A DNA stretch of 64,000 bases from Diaminobutyricibacter sp049994905 (GCF_049994905.1 NZ_CP188258.1:3100001-3164000); one strand, 5' to 3'. Shown: positions 51,530-60,663, counted from the first letter of the stretch. Notes: generated by a model not told the origin, from the sequence alone. Numbers and translations: made by a program.

Positions 51530-52252
51530 TCACCTGGGTTCGGACTCGCTCGGATCGTCATCCTCGACGATCGCCATGCGTCCCCGCTGCTCGCGGTTGC
51601 GCACCGTGACCATCCGATCGTTGAGGAACGACACCAGCGTTCCTGTCGACGTACCGACGATCGCTACACCGCCGATCATGAGGATGACGGCGAGAACACG
51701 CCCCATGACGGTGATCGGGAAGTAGTCGCCGTACCCGACCGTGGCCATGGTCACGCACGCCCACCACACGGAGTCGCCGAAGCTCGTGATGTTCGCACCT
51801 TTCGCGCTTCGCTCGGCCGCGTATTCCGCCAACGAGATGACATAGATGAACATGACGACGAACGTGGCGGCGATGATGATCACCCGGCGCCGGAGGGCCG
51901 CGCCGGAGTTGCCGCCCAGGAGCGGAAGCCGGCCGAGGTATTTGAGCAGCCGGAACGGTCGGGCGATCGGGATGAAGACGGAGAGCAGGTCGACCTTGCT
52001 GTGGTTGACGAACCACCATTTGTCCGGGCTCAGCACGACACGCACGATGTAGTCGACGACGAACGCGACCCACACGACGATCAGGGTTGCGGAGAGCACG
52101 ACGATGAGCGTCTCCGACGGGTTCTCATCGAGGATTCGCCACGAGTAGGCGACGAGGAAGAGCGCGGAGGCGATCAGCAGCGGCCACGTCGTCGCCGCCT
52201 CCCAGCGGTCACGCGCGACCGTGTTCCCGGCCGGCTCCGGCTTCGCGGCCAT
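51530..52252 (-). CDS. Voltage-gated-type potassium channel
   Basis: A 240-residue ion channel of the VIC superfamily. Four N-terminal helices include an Arg-containing S4-like segment (IPIARPFRLLKYLGRL), then S5 (IIIAATFVVMFIYVISLAEY), the pore with the K+ selectivity filter TVGYGDYFP, and S6 (VLAVILMIGGVAIVGTSTGTL). The short C-terminus ends in an acidic tail. The ATG overlaps the stop of the SDR gene upstream by one base, so the two are coupled. Confidence 0.93.
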   Translation of the reverse strand: MAAKPEPAGNTVARDRWEAATTWPLLIASALFLVAYSWRILDENPSETLIVVLSATLIVVWVAFVVDYIVRVVLSPDKWWFVNHSKVDLLSVFIPIARPFRLLKYLGRLPLLGGNSGAALRRRVIIIAATFVVMFIYVISLAEYAAERSAKGANITSFGDSVWWACVTMATVGYGDYFPITVMGRVLAVILMIGGVAIVGTSTGTLVSFLNDRMVTVRNREQRGRMAIVEDDDPSESEPR

Positions 52253-53034
52253 CAGCTGTCGTCTCGGACCGCGAGTTCGCCCTTGTGGAAGCGGTATGGC
52301 GCGGCCTGGGCCACCGGTTTGATCACGATCAGGTCGAGGTCGACGTGCCGTGGCCGTTCGAGGGCCGCGACGATGGTCTCGGCGACGTCCTCCGCCGTAA
52401 GGGGGTTGGGTACGTCGTCGTAGACTGCGTCGGCGCGCGCCTTGTCGCCGCCGAACCGCACCAGGGAGAACTCCTCGGTCGCGACCATGCCCGGTGCGAC
52501 CTCGATGACGCGGATGGGCTCACCGTTGAGTTCCAGCCGCAGCACCTCGGTCAGTGCGTGCTCGGCGAACTTCGCCGCGTTATAGCCGCCTCCGCCCACG
52601 TATGCCGTGTGGCCGGCAATGGAGGTCACGTTCAGGATGTCGGCATGCCCGGACTCGGCCGCCGCCTGCCGGAGCAACGGGAGCAACGCTTCGATCACAC
52701 GCTTCGTCGCGACCACGTTGATGTCGAACATCCGCACCCAGTCCTCGGCGAGCGACTTCTCTACGGAGTCGAGGCCCAGGGCGCCACCCGCGTTGTTCAC
52801 GAGCGCGTGGATGGGGCCGGTCGCCTCGAGGTGCCGGCGGAGCGCATCCACCTCGTCCTGCACCGTGAGGTCGGCTGTGAAGACGGAGATCCCGGTCCCG
52901 TCAGCCAGTTCAGCAAGACGCTCGGTGCGTCGCGCGACCCCCACCACATCCCAGCCCTGCGCCCGGAAGAGCCGCGCTGTCGCCGCCCCGATCCCCGAGC
53001 TCGCGCCCGTCACCACCACTCGCCGTTTCGTCAT
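52252..53034 (-). CDS. Short-chain dehydrogenase/reductase (YdfG/serine dehydrogenase-like)
   Basis: A 260-residue classical SDR. Cofactor loop VVTGASSGIGAATARLF with Arg after the second strand (ARRTERL) favouring NADP; central NNAGGALG; catalytic Tyr-Lys YNAAKFAEHAL. IRVIEVAPGMVATEEFSLVRFGGD resembles the YdfG branch that acts on 3-hydroxy acids. It is followed by the potassium channel gene in an overlapping arrangement. Substrate is inferred from similarity only. Confidence 0.9.
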   Translation of the reverse strand: MTKRRVVVTGASSGIGAATARLFRAQGWDVVGVARRTERLAELADGTGISVFTADLTVQDEVDALRRHLEATGPIHALVNNAGGALGLDSVEKSLAEDWVRMFDINVVATKRVIEALLPLLRQAAAESGHADILNVTSIAGHTAYVGGGGYNAAKFAEHALTEVLRLELNGEPIRVIEVAPGMVATEEFSLVRFGGDKARADAVYDDVPNPLTAEDVAETIVAALERPRHVDLDLIVIKPVAQAAPYRFHKGELAVRDDS

Positions 53035-53082
53035 GACCCCTATTTTCCTCGTCCGCCCGGATTACGCAGTATTTCGGCGCCG

Positions 53083-53111
53083 TTGCCGCGTGCCGGATGC
53101 GCGCCTAGCCT
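53083..53111 (+). promoter_or_regulatory. Promoter of metY
   Basis: TTGCCG (53083-53088) and TAGCCT (53106-53111) are spaced 17 bases apart. The leader to the metY ATG is about 50 bases, too short for a known SAM riboswitch. A GGAG ribosome-binding site lies at about 53157. Confidence 0.5.
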
Positions 53112-53166
53112 GATGGGGCGGTGACAGGACCACGCTCACCGACGCACCCGACTCCAGGAGAGCACA

Positions 53167-54489
53167 ATGACCAACGCCGCCGAATGGCAGTTCGAAACCA
53201 AGCAGATCCACACCGGAGCTTCGCCCGACCCTGTCACCAACGCGCGGGCGACGCCGATCTACCAGACCACGTCGTACGTCTTCAACAACTCGGAGCACGC
53301 CAAGAACCTGTTCGCGCTGGCCGAGTTCGGCAACATCTATACGCGCATCCAGAACCCGACCCAGGCGGTCGTCGAGGAGCGCGTCGCCGCACTCGAAGGG
53401 GGCACCGGCGCCCTCCTCGTCGCATCGGGCCAGGCCGCAGAGACCTTCGCCGTGCTGAACATCGCCCAGGCCGGCGACCACATCGTCTCGTCGAGCTCGA
53501 TCTACGGCGGAACGTACAACCTCTTCAAGTACACGCTCGCCAAGCTCGGCATCGAGACCACCTTCGTCGAGAACCAGGACGACGCCGACGAGTGGCGTCG
53601 CGCGGTCCGCCCGAACACCAAGCTGTTCTTCGCCGAGACCATCGGCAACCCGAAGATCAACATCCTCGACATCACGCTCGTCGCCGACGTCGCACACGAA
53701 GCCGGTGTGCCGCTCATCGTCGACAACACGATCGCCACGCCGTACCTGATCCGTCCGTTCGAGTTCGGCGCCGACATCGTCATCCACTCGGCCACGAAGT
53801 TCCTCGGCGGTCACGGAACGGTCATCGGCGGTGTCATCGTCGACGGCGGAAAGTTCGAGTGGACGAAGAACGTCGCGAAGTTCCCCGGCCTCACCGAGCC
53901 CGACCCGTCGTACCACGGCGCCAGCTACACGGCCGCGGTCGGCGACGGCCTCGCCTACATCATCAAGGCGCGCGTCCAGCTGCTCCGCGACCTCGGCTCC
54001 GCGATCGCGCCCGCGAGCGCCTGGCAGCTCATCCAGGGCATCGAGACGCTCTCGCTGCGCGTCGAGCGCCACGTGCAGAACGCACAGGAGATCGCCGAAT
54101 ACCTCGAGAACCACCCGGATGTCGCCTCCGTCAACTACTCCGGACTCCCCACGAGCCCGTGGTACGCGGCCGCCAACAAGTACGCCCCGAAGGGTGTCGG
54201 TGCGGTGCTGTCGTTCGAGCTCAAGGGTGGAGTGGATGCGGGTGCCGCCCTCGTCGACAACCTCTCGCTGTTCAGCCACCTGGCCAACATCGGCGATGTG
54301 CGCAGCCTGGTGATCCACCCGGCGTCGACCACCCACTCGCAGCTCACCCCCGAGCAGCAGCTGACCGCCGGCGTCACGCCGGGCCTGGTGCGCCTCTCGG
54401 TGGGCCTTGAGAACATCGACGACCTGAAGGCCGACCTCGACGCCGGACTCGCCGCCGCACGCTCGGTCGCGGAGGCCGCGCGCGCGTAG
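53167..54489 (+). CDS. metY: O-acetylhomoserine sulfhydrylase
   Basis: A 440-residue PLP enzyme of the Cys/Met metabolism family that makes homocysteine from O-acetylhomoserine and sulfide. The PLP lysine is in IHSATKFLGGHGTVIGG (about residue 208), with the cofactor-binding SGQAAETFAVLNIA and VDNTIATPYLIRPFE. The C-terminal RLSVGLENIDDL is typical. A hairpin terminator follows, then metX in the same direction. With metX and hom in this window it completes direct sulfhydrylation. Confidence 0.95.
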   Translation: MTNAAEWQFETKQIHTGASPDPVTNARATPIYQTTSYVFNNSEHAKNLFALAEFGNIYTRIQNPTQAVVEERVAALEGGTGALLVASGQAAETFAVLNIAQAGDHIVSSSSIYGGTYNLFKYTLAKLGIETTFVENQDDADEWRRAVRPNTKLFFAETIGNPKINILDITLVADVAHEAGVPLIVDNTIATPYLIRPFEFGADIVIHSATKFLGGHGTVIGGVIVDGGKFEWTKNVAKFPGLTEPDPSYHGASYTAAVGDGLAYIIKARVQLLRDLGSAIAPASAWQLIQGIETLSLRVERHVQNAQEIAEYLENHPDVASVNYSGLPTSPWYAAANKYAPKGVGAVLSFELKGGVDAGAALVDNLSLFSHLANIGDVRSLVIHPASTTHSQLTPEQQLTAGVTPGLVRLSVGLENIDDLKADLDAGLAAARSVAEAARA

Positions 54490-54505
54490 CTTGGGTTCTG
54501 TCCTG

Positions 54506-54538
54506 GGGGCTCGCGATCTTCGGATTGCGGGCCCCTTT
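54506..54538 (+). terminator. Intrinsic terminator of metY
   Basis: Stem GGGGCTCGC (54506-54514) with GCGGGCCCC (54527-54535), one G-T pair, 12-base loop, then TTTCC. The remaining part of the 255-base gap up to metX is GC-rich with short GGCGGGCACA repeats; no gene is seen. Confidence 0.75.
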
Positions 54539-54744
54539 CCCACATCCGCGCCGTAGGCCGCTGCGACCGGATTGGGTCGGGTTCGGCGACGCTCGGCGTC
54601 CGGCCGCCGCATCCCCGCCACCGCGGGACATCCCCGCCACGTCGAGCTGGCGGGCACAGCCCGGGCTGGCGGGCACACGCGACAGCAGCAGCGCGCGACG
54701 TAACACGGCGGCGCAGGCATCCGGCGTCCGCCAGAATTGGTCTT

Positions 54745-55950
54745 ATGGAGTGGCAGACATCGGCGGACACGGCGCCGTCGAGTTTCATCACCGAGGCGCA
54801 GGCCCGGTCGCTGCTCGGCAAGCCCCCGGCGAGCGGCGCCTGGCGTGAGAGCGACCCTGCCGGCAACCGCCGGTTCGCGGGGATCGGCGCCTTCACGTTC
54901 GAAAGCGGCGAGAACCTCCCGTACGTGCGCATCGCTTACGAGACCTGGGGTGAACTCTCCCCCGCCCGCGACAACGCGGTGCTGGTGCTCCATGCCCTGA
55001 CCGGCGACAGCCACCTGATCGGACCGGGCGGCCCCGGGCATCCGACAGCCGGCTGGTGGGACGGCATCGTCGGACCGGGCAAAGCCATCGACACCGACCG
55101 CTGGTTCGTGGTCGCCCCGAACATGATCGGCGGATGCCAGGGCACGACGGGGCCGGCGTCACTTGCACCCGACGGATACGAATGGGGTCCGCGGTTCCCG
55201 TTCACGACCATCCGCGACCAGGTGAACGCGCAGGCCGCTTTCTCCGACGCGATCGGGATCGACCGCTGGGCCGGCGTCATCGGCGGATCGATGGGCGGGA
55301 TGCAGTCGCTCGAATGGGCGGTCGGCTTTCCGGAGCGGGTCGAACGTGTCGCCGTCATCGCAGCACCCCCGTACTCCACCGCCGACCAGATCGCGCTCAA
55401 CTCGGTGCAGATCGAGGCCGTGCGCACCGATCCTCTCTACCGCTCCGGGCACTACTACGACGCCGACGACGGCGACGGCCCGCACCGTGGCCTCGCCCTC
55501 GCACGCCGCATGGCCCTCCTCAACTACCGCAGCCCCTCCGAGCTCAACGACCGCTTCGAGCGCACCTGGCAGAGCGAGATCAGCCCATTGGGCAAGGGCG
55601 GTCGTTTCGCCGTCGAGTCCTACCTCGACTTCCACGGGAACAAGTTCACCCGCCGGTTCGACGCCAACAGCTACATCACCCTGGTCGAGGCCATGAACGC
55701 GCACGATGTCGGGCGCGATCGCGGCGGTGTCGAGGCGGCGCTGACGCTCGCGACGTCGCGAGCCCTGGTGGTCGGGATCGACAGCGACCGCCTGTTCCCT
55801 CTCGAAGGCCAGGTGGAGATCGCGCGACACCTGCCCGGCAACATCGACGGACACTCTACGGTCGTATTAGAGTCTGATTTCGGACACGACGGATTCCTGA
55901 TCGAAGACGAGCTGGTCGGAAAACAGTTGCGCCGTCTGTTCGCGGAATAG
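54745..55950 (+). CDS. metX: Homoserine O-acetyltransferase
   Basis: A 401-residue alpha/beta-hydrolase-fold enzyme that acetylates homoserine, the first committed step to methionine. The nucleophile Ser is in GGSMGGMQSLEW (about residue 180), and the catalytic Asp and His are in VVGIDSDRLFP and FGHDGFLIE. VLHALTGDSHL forms the oxyanion hole. The ATG at 54745 has no clear ribosome-binding site. It supplies O-acetylhomoserine to metY upstream. Confidence 0.95.
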   Translation: MEWQTSADTAPSSFITEAQARSLLGKPPASGAWRESDPAGNRRFAGIGAFTFESGENLPYVRIAYETWGELSPARDNAVLVLHALTGDSHLIGPGGPGHPTAGWWDGIVGPGKAIDTDRWFVVAPNMIGGCQGTTGPASLAPDGYEWGPRFPFTTIRDQVNAQAAFSDAIGIDRWAGVIGGSMGGMQSLEWAVGFPERVERVAVIAAPPYSTADQIALNSVQIEAVRTDPLYRSGHYYDADDGDGPHRGLALARRMALLNYRSPSELNDRFERTWQSEISPLGKGGRFAVESYLDFHGNKFTRRFDANSYITLVEAMNAHDVGRDRGGVEAALTLATSRALVVGIDSDRLFPLEGQVEIARHLPGNIDGHSTVVLESDFGHDGFLIEDELVGKQLRRLFAE

Positions 55951-56019
55951 ACAAGACGCGCGGAGTGTCACGGCGGAGCGCGCGCGCCGGGCATCCGTCC
56001 GCCGATGAGAGAAGGTCGA

Positions 56020-57183
56020 ATGTCGCGCATCCAGAAGGAGCGTGATCGCCTTCTCAGCACCACGGCGAGATATGTCGGACTGACCGCGACCGCGACCACG
56101 CTGCTGTGCCTGAGCATCCCCGGGGCGATGCCGCTTCCGCTCTACCTGGCATCCGTCGTCCTGCTCACCGGGCTCGCATACGGCCAGCTGCGCCTCGGTT
56201 CCCTGCATCCAGCGATCTGGGTGGTGACGATCGTTGCGGCGGGCGTGGCGCTCATCCTCATGCAGGTCCTCCCCGGCGTACCACTCAACCCTGCGGCGAT
56301 CAGTGCACTCGGGATGCTCGCAGGCGGCGCCGTGGCATCCACCGCCATCGTGCTGGTCACCACCCCCCGTCGCGTCGTCGGGCTCGTCGTGTCGTTCGTC
56401 ATCACGTTCACAGCTGCCGCCGGCGCACTCCTCCTGACCTCCTCGCGAGTTGCAGAGCCTCTCGCGCTGACCCTCGCGGGATGGTGCGCACTGACCATCA
56501 CCGGCGTTTGGCTGTCGCGCACCGTCCCACGCACGCTCAAACGCATCACGACCATGAGCCGCGCCTACCGGGTCGAACGCCACGCCAGCGAGACGGAGGC
56601 GCGACGACGCCAGGGTGCCCGGCTGCTGCACGACACCGTGCTTGCAACGCTCACCCTGCTGGCCCACTCCGGCGTGGGGGTCAGCGTCTCCGCCCTCACG
56701 GAACAGGCGGCAGAGGATGCTGCACTACTGCGACAACTCAGGCTCGGTTTCGACCCCGACCCGACAGCATCGGGCGACTACAAGCTGAAACCTGTCGAAG
56801 AGTCCACCCTCGGCAACACCCTCGAGTCGGTCAAGCAGCGGTTCAAGCGTATGGGCCTCGAAGTCAACTGGCACGGAACCGGCCAGGTGCTGCTGCCGAG
56901 CGAGGTGCTCGACTCGTTCCTCCTGGCGCTCGCCGAATGCCTGGAGAACGTCCGGAGACACAGTGGCGTCAGCGAGGCACATGTGACCATCACCGACGAC
57001 GAGACGACCGTGCGCGCCATGGTCACCGATTCCGGCAAGGGGTTCGACGTAGCCTCCATCGAAGAAGGCCGGCTGGGCTTCACGGAGTCGATCGTCGCCC
57101 GCCTGCGCGACGTCGGGGGAAATGCACGCCTGTTCTCGTCGCCCGGGTCCGGCACGACCGTGGTGCTGGAGGTGCCGAAGTGA
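56020..57183 (+). CDS. Sensor histidine kinase (NarL/LuxR-type partner)
   Basis: A 387-residue kinase with five to six N-terminal membrane helices (about residues 20-175) and a HisKA_3-type dimer domain with the phospho-acceptor in QGARLLHDTVLATLTLLA (about residue 205). The ATP domain has the N-box LAECLENVRRHSGVSEA and the G-box VTDSGKGFDVASI. ATG at 56020 is chosen because GAGAGAAGG ends 4 bases upstream; another ATG at 56005 lies inside that site. It overlaps the next gene by 4 bases. Confidence 0.92.
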   Translation: MSRIQKERDRLLSTTARYVGLTATATTLLCLSIPGAMPLPLYLASVVLLTGLAYGQLRLGSLHPAIWVVTIVAAGVALILMQVLPGVPLNPAAISALGMLAGGAVASTAIVLVTTPRRVVGLVVSFVITFTAAAGALLLTSSRVAEPLALTLAGWCALTITGVWLSRTVPRTLKRITTMSRAYRVERHASETEARRRQGARLLHDTVLATLTLLAHSGVGVSVSALTEQAAEDAALLRQLRLGFDPDPTASGDYKLKPVEESTLGNTLESVKQRFKRMGLEVNWHGTGQVLLPSEVLDSFLLALAECLENVRRHSGVSEAHVTITDDETTVRAMVTDSGKGFDVASIEEGRLGFTESIVARLRDVGGNARLFSSPGSGTTVVLEVPK

Positions 57184-58370
57184 CCGCATCCCTGTCCTCG
57201 ATGGTGACGAGCGCGACCGAACGGGACGCGCTCAACCGCTCCCGCCTCGAAATCGGCTTCAACCTCGCCGGGTGCGTGCTGATCGCCTACCAGGTGACGA
57301 TCATGCTGCTCAACCTGGGCGACTACCCGGCACTCCCCTTCACGATCGCAGCCTGGGTGATCCTCATCGCCACGCTCGTCATCGGCCTGGTCATCCATCG
57401 CCGGTATTCCGAGCACCTTCCGACAGGCCTGTTCATCGGCGCCCTCGCCGCCTGGGCAGTCGTGGTCGCGCTCGACATCGCCGGTACCTGGAACTCCGGG
57501 GACCAGGGCGCTCCGCCCACCGCCGCTGTCGCCGTGGGGGCCGCGCTGCTGCTCTGCGTCACCCTGCGGCCGCCGCGCGACATCGTCATCACATCCATCG
57601 CACTCGGCATCATCCTCGCGGGAGCGTTCGCGCTCCATGGGCAGCACGACCCGTTCGCACTCGGTCCCGCATTCATCACGATCGCGCTCTCGGTCGCGCC
57701 GCCACTTCTCGGCGTGCAGATCGTGCGGTCCCTGCGCACGGTCGTACAACTCGAACTCGACCTCGTGCAGGTGCAGAGCACGGTGAGCTCACCGCGATTC
57801 GCCGTCGGCATGATGGCCAGCGAAGAACTCGCCCGCCTCGACCTCGCGGCGGAACGCCTTCTCGACGGTGTCGCCACCGGCCGCACCCCGCTCCCCCTCG
57901 ACGAGCACACGGCGTCAGAAGCCGCATCCATTGCGACCGAACTGCGACTGCACCTCATCCAGGGTCGCCGCGAGACCTGGCTCTATCATGCGGTCACCGA
58001 ATCGGCCCTGCTCGGCCCTGCAGTGACCGTGAGCGATCCCGACGGGCTCGCGGGGCTGCTCACCCGTGATCAGCGTGACGGCCTTCTCACGGCCATCTGG
58101 CTGCTCATCAGCGACCCCGTGCGACTCGGGCAGAACCAGCCACGAGAGCTTCAGGTCACCCTCGAACGACGCATCCGGGAGCACGGGATGGACTCGTCGG
58201 CGGGAATCCACATCCCGATCACGATTTCAGCCACCGGTGTGCCGCGAAACGGGGTAGACCCTGCGGCGTGGCAAGCTATCAGGAAGGTGGGTCGATACGT
58301 CGAGACCTTCTCGGGTACTACGCTGCGGATTGATATCGAAAGCGTTGTCGACAACCCGGCCGACCTGTAG
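57180..58370 (+). CDS. Kinase-less sensor-like membrane protein of a two-component operon
   Basis: A 396-residue protein starting with GTG overlapping the kinase stop. About five or six membrane helices fill residues 25-185. The cytoplasmic half (about residues 200-396) is helical (MMASEELARLDLAAERLLDG, SEAASIATELRLHLIQGR) like a dimerisation domain, but I see neither a clear phospho-accepting His in the usual context nor N/G boxes. It may be an accessory or degenerate sensor that partners with the kinase. No precise family name can be given. Confidence 0.7.
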   Translation: MTASLSSMVTSATERDALNRSRLEIGFNLAGCVLIAYQVTIMLLNLGDYPALPFTIAAWVILIATLVIGLVIHRRYSEHLPTGLFIGALAAWAVVVALDIAGTWNSGDQGAPPTAAVAVGAALLLCVTLRPPRDIVITSIALGIILAGAFALHGQHDPFALGPAFITIALSVAPPLLGVQIVRSLRTVVQLELDLVQVQSTVSSPRFAVGMMASEELARLDLAAERLLDGVATGRTPLPLDEHTASEAASIATELRLHLIQGRRETWLYHAVTESALLGPAVTVSDPDGLAGLLTRDQRDGLLTAIWLLISDPVRLGQNQPRELQVTLERRIREHGMDSSAGIHIPITISATGVPRNGVDPAAWQAIRKVGRYVETFSGTTLRIDIESVVDNPADL

Positions 58371-58408
58371 CCGGAAGCCCCCGGCAACGGCATGACGAAA
58401 GGCCACAC

Positions 58409-59065
58409 GTGAGCGAGCCAGCGCAACCCATACGAATTGCGATCGTCGACGATCACAAGATGCTCCTCGGCGCACTGACTGAGTGGATCCGCAGCGCAGC
58501 AGACGACATCCGCATGGTAGCGGCCGTCGCCAGCTGGCCCGAACTGCTGACGCACCCTGAGTTCCCCGTAGACGTCGTACTCCTCGACCTCGACCTCAAA
58601 GACAACATCCCGGTGTCGTTGAAGCTGTCGACGCTGAAGACCACCGGGGTGCGCACCGTGCTGATGAGCACATACTCAGAGCCGGCCGTCGTACGCGAAG
58701 CCCTTGCGGCAGGCGCGCTCGGCTACCTCGTGAAAAGCGAAGACGCTGAAATGATCGTCGAGGCGATCCGAGCCGCGAGCAAAGGCGAGTCGTTCATCTC
58801 GGCCGAACTCGACCTGGCACTCAACGCCGGCGAGGTGGGCGGCGCACCCAAACTGAGTGCGCAGGAACGCCGCGTCATGGCGCTGTACGGTGCGGGCGAG
58901 CCGGTCAAGGCTGTCGCGTTCCAGCTCGGCATCTCCGACGAGACCGCGAAAAGCTACCTCAAGCGCATCCGCGAGAAATACCGCGTTGCGGGATACGACG
59001 TGGGAACGAAGGTCGCACTGCGCAAGCGTGCGATCCAGGACGGGATTCTCCTCCAGGGGGACTGA
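58409..59065 (+). CDS. Response regulator (receiver plus LuxR/NarL-type helix-turn-helix)
   Basis: A 218-residue response regulator. Receiver residues: acidic pair in AIVDDHKML, phospho-acceptor Asp in VVLLDLDLKDN (about residue 54), Ser in VLMSTYSEP and Lys in LGYLVKSEDA. The C-terminal helix-turn-helix (about residues 145-200, LSAQERRVMALYGAG, ETAKSYLKRIREKYRVAG) has a recognition helix slightly unlike standard NarL. GTG start with GAAAGG upstream. It completes the three-gene signalling operon; target genes are unknown. Confidence 0.92.
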   Translation: MSEPAQPIRIAIVDDHKMLLGALTEWIRSAADDIRMVAAVASWPELLTHPEFPVDVVLLDLDLKDNIPVSLKLSTLKTTGVRTVLMSTYSEPAVVREALAAGALGYLVKSEDAEMIVEAIRAASKGESFISAELDLALNAGEVGGAPKLSAQERRVMALYGAGEPVKAVAFQLGISDETAKSYLKRIREKYRVAGYDVGTKVALRKRAIQDGILLQGD

Positions 59066-59068
59066 GCT

Positions 59069-59156
59069 GTGCTTGCTGGCGCGCCGGTCCCCGCCCGGCG
59101 CGCGCTGGCGCCGTGCTTGCTGGCGCGCCGGTCCCGGCCCGGCGCGCGCTGGCTTC
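59069..59156. terminator. Two tandem copies of a 44-base hairpin
   Basis: Copies at 59069-59112 and 59113-59156 differ at few positions. Each can fold as GCGCGCCGG / CCGGCGCGC with a 7-base loop. They lie at the convergent end of the response regulator and MFS genes and probably stop transcription in both directions. The rest of the 233-base gap (to 59298) shows no gene. Confidence 0.7.
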
Positions 59157-59298
59157 GCTGCGGCCCGACGCGACGGCCCTTCGCTTCGCGCGTGCCGGGG
59201 CATGTAGCGGAGGGCGCCCTTGACTGCCATGTGCGCCCAGTGAGCGAGGCTCACGCCGGGGCTAGGGGCCCGAACAACTCAGGGCGTGCAGAGCCGGG

Positions 59299-60588
59299 TC
59301 AGAGCGCGACGGGGGCGGTGTCCACAGGGACGGCGTCGCGATGCGGCGACAGGGACCCGTTCGTGCGGCGGGCGCGACTGCGGTCGATCCCGAAGCTCAG
59401 CACCGAGAGGGCGATACCGGCGATGCAGAGCGCGACGCCCACCGCGATCGGCGACAGGTAGCCGAAGCCGGCCGCGATCGTCAGGCCGCCGAGGAAAGCT
59501 CCCGACGCATTGGCCATGTTCAGCGCCGAATGGTTGAGCGCAGCGGCGATCGACTGGCTGTCGTGCGCGACGTCCATCAGACGTGTCTGGATGGCCGGCG
59601 AGAGCGCCGAACACGCAGCAGCGATGACGAAGAGCGACACCAGAAGGCCCACCACGTTCGCGGCTGTGAAGAACAGCACGGCCAGGCCGACGAGCACGAG
59701 CCCGAACGCCACGAGCATGAAGCGCTTGAGGCTGCGGTCTGCGCCCCAGCCTCCGACGAAGTTGCCGACCGTCATGCCGATTCCGACGAGCACGAGCACG
59801 AGCGGCACAGCTGAAGAGCTGAGTCCGGTGATCTCGGTGACGATCGGAGCCACATACGTGTAGACCGCGAAGAACCCACCGAACCCGATGGCGCCGATCG
59901 CCAGGGTCAGCCAGACCTGCAGGCGCGTGAACGCGCGCAGTTCCCTCCGCATCGTCGCTGCGGGGTTTCCCGCCTGCCACGGCACGAGGGTCGCGACGGC
60001 GGCGAAGGTCGCGACGAAGATCGCGGCGACCACGAGGTAGGCGACGCGCCATCCGTGTTCCTGGCCCAGCCAGGTGATCAGCGGCACGCCGATGACGTTC
60101 GCGATCGTGAGGCCCGACAGCACGAAGGCAACACCCTTGCCGCGTTTACCCGGCCCCATCAGGGAGGCGGCCACGAGCGAAGCGATCCCGAAATACGCCC
60201 CATGCGGAAGCGCCGTGAGGAACCGGGCGAGCAGCACCAGCCCGAACGTCGGCGCGAGGGCAGAGGCGACCGTTCCGACCGCGAAGGCCACGAGCAGCCA
60301 GAGGAGAAGCTTCTTGCGCGGCCATCGCGCTGCGAGCGCTGCAATGGTTGGTGCGCCGACGACGACGCCGAGCGCGTAAGCCGAGATCACCCATCCGGCC
60401 TGCGCGTTCGCATCCGCCGGTGACGACGCGTACAGCGACGGCAGCAGGTCGTGTGCGAGGTTCGGCAGCAGCCCGATGGAGACGAATTCGGACGAACCGA
60501 TGCCGAAACCGCCCATGGCGAGGGCCAGGAGCGCAAAACGAATACGGGCCGACGACATCTGCGTCGGCCCGTTGGTGGCGGGGTTCAC
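59299..60588 (-). CDS. MFS transporter (AraJ/DHA1-like)
   Basis: A 429-residue protein with 12 membrane helices. MSSARIRFALLALAMGGFGIG and the SSEFVSIGLLPNLA segment are typical of AraJ-type DHA1 exporters; LAARWPRKKLLLWLLVAFA is motif A and GFALVL... GKGVAFVLSGLTIANVIGVPL is the motif C region. Start is GTG 60588 (TAGTCT lies 6 bases upstream, suggesting a leaderless mRNA); ATG 60558 is the alternative. A palindrome in the promoter suggests local control. Confidence 0.9.
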   Translation of the reverse strand: MNPATNGPTQMSSARIRFALLALAMGGFGIGSSEFVSIGLLPNLAHDLLPSLYASSPADANAQAGWVISAYALGVVVGAPTIAALAARWPRKKLLLWLLVAFAVGTVASALAPTFGLVLLARFLTALPHGAYFGIASLVAASLMGPGKRGKGVAFVLSGLTIANVIGVPLITWLGQEHGWRVAYLVVAAIFVATFAAVATLVPWQAGNPAATMRRELRAFTRLQVWLTLAIGAIGFGGFFAVYTYVAPIVTEITGLSSSAVPLVLVLVGIGMTVGNFVGGWGADRSLKRFMLVAFGLVLVGLAVLFFTAANVVGLLVSLFVIAAACSALSPAIQTRLMDVAHDSQSIAAALNHSALNMANASGAFLGGLTIAAGFGYLSPIAVGVALCIAGIALSVLSFGIDRSRARRTNGSLSPHRDAVPVDTAPVAL

Positions 60589-60594
60589 ACGTCG

Positions 60595-60633
60595 AGACTA
60601 CAGGGAAATCGCCGAAAATCGAATCGATTCGAT
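60595..60633 (-). promoter_or_regulatory. MFS gene promoter with 16-base palindrome
   Basis: On the minus strand TAGTCT (60600-60595) is a -10 candidate and TTCGAT (60623-60618) lies 17 bases upstream as -35. The perfect palindrome ATCGAATCGATTCGAT (60618-60633) includes that -35, so a bound regulator would block polymerase. Confidence 0.55.
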
Positions 60634-60663
60634 AAATTCGTGGAAATCGGTCTGCGACCGCCG

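Noticed and set aside
49999..51561. 520-codon minus-strand frame opposite the MFS gene
   Set aside because: Translation is Arg/Asp/His-rich without domains, typical of the antisense of a high-GC membrane gene. The plus-strand MFS has clear helices and motif A.
53112..53166. SAM or SAH riboswitch before metY
   Set aside because: The leader is only about 50 bases and shows no recognisable aptamer blocks.
53062..55041. 659-codon minus-strand frame opposite metY
   Set aside because: Long only because of GC bias; metY on the plus strand has an intact PLP motif and family length.
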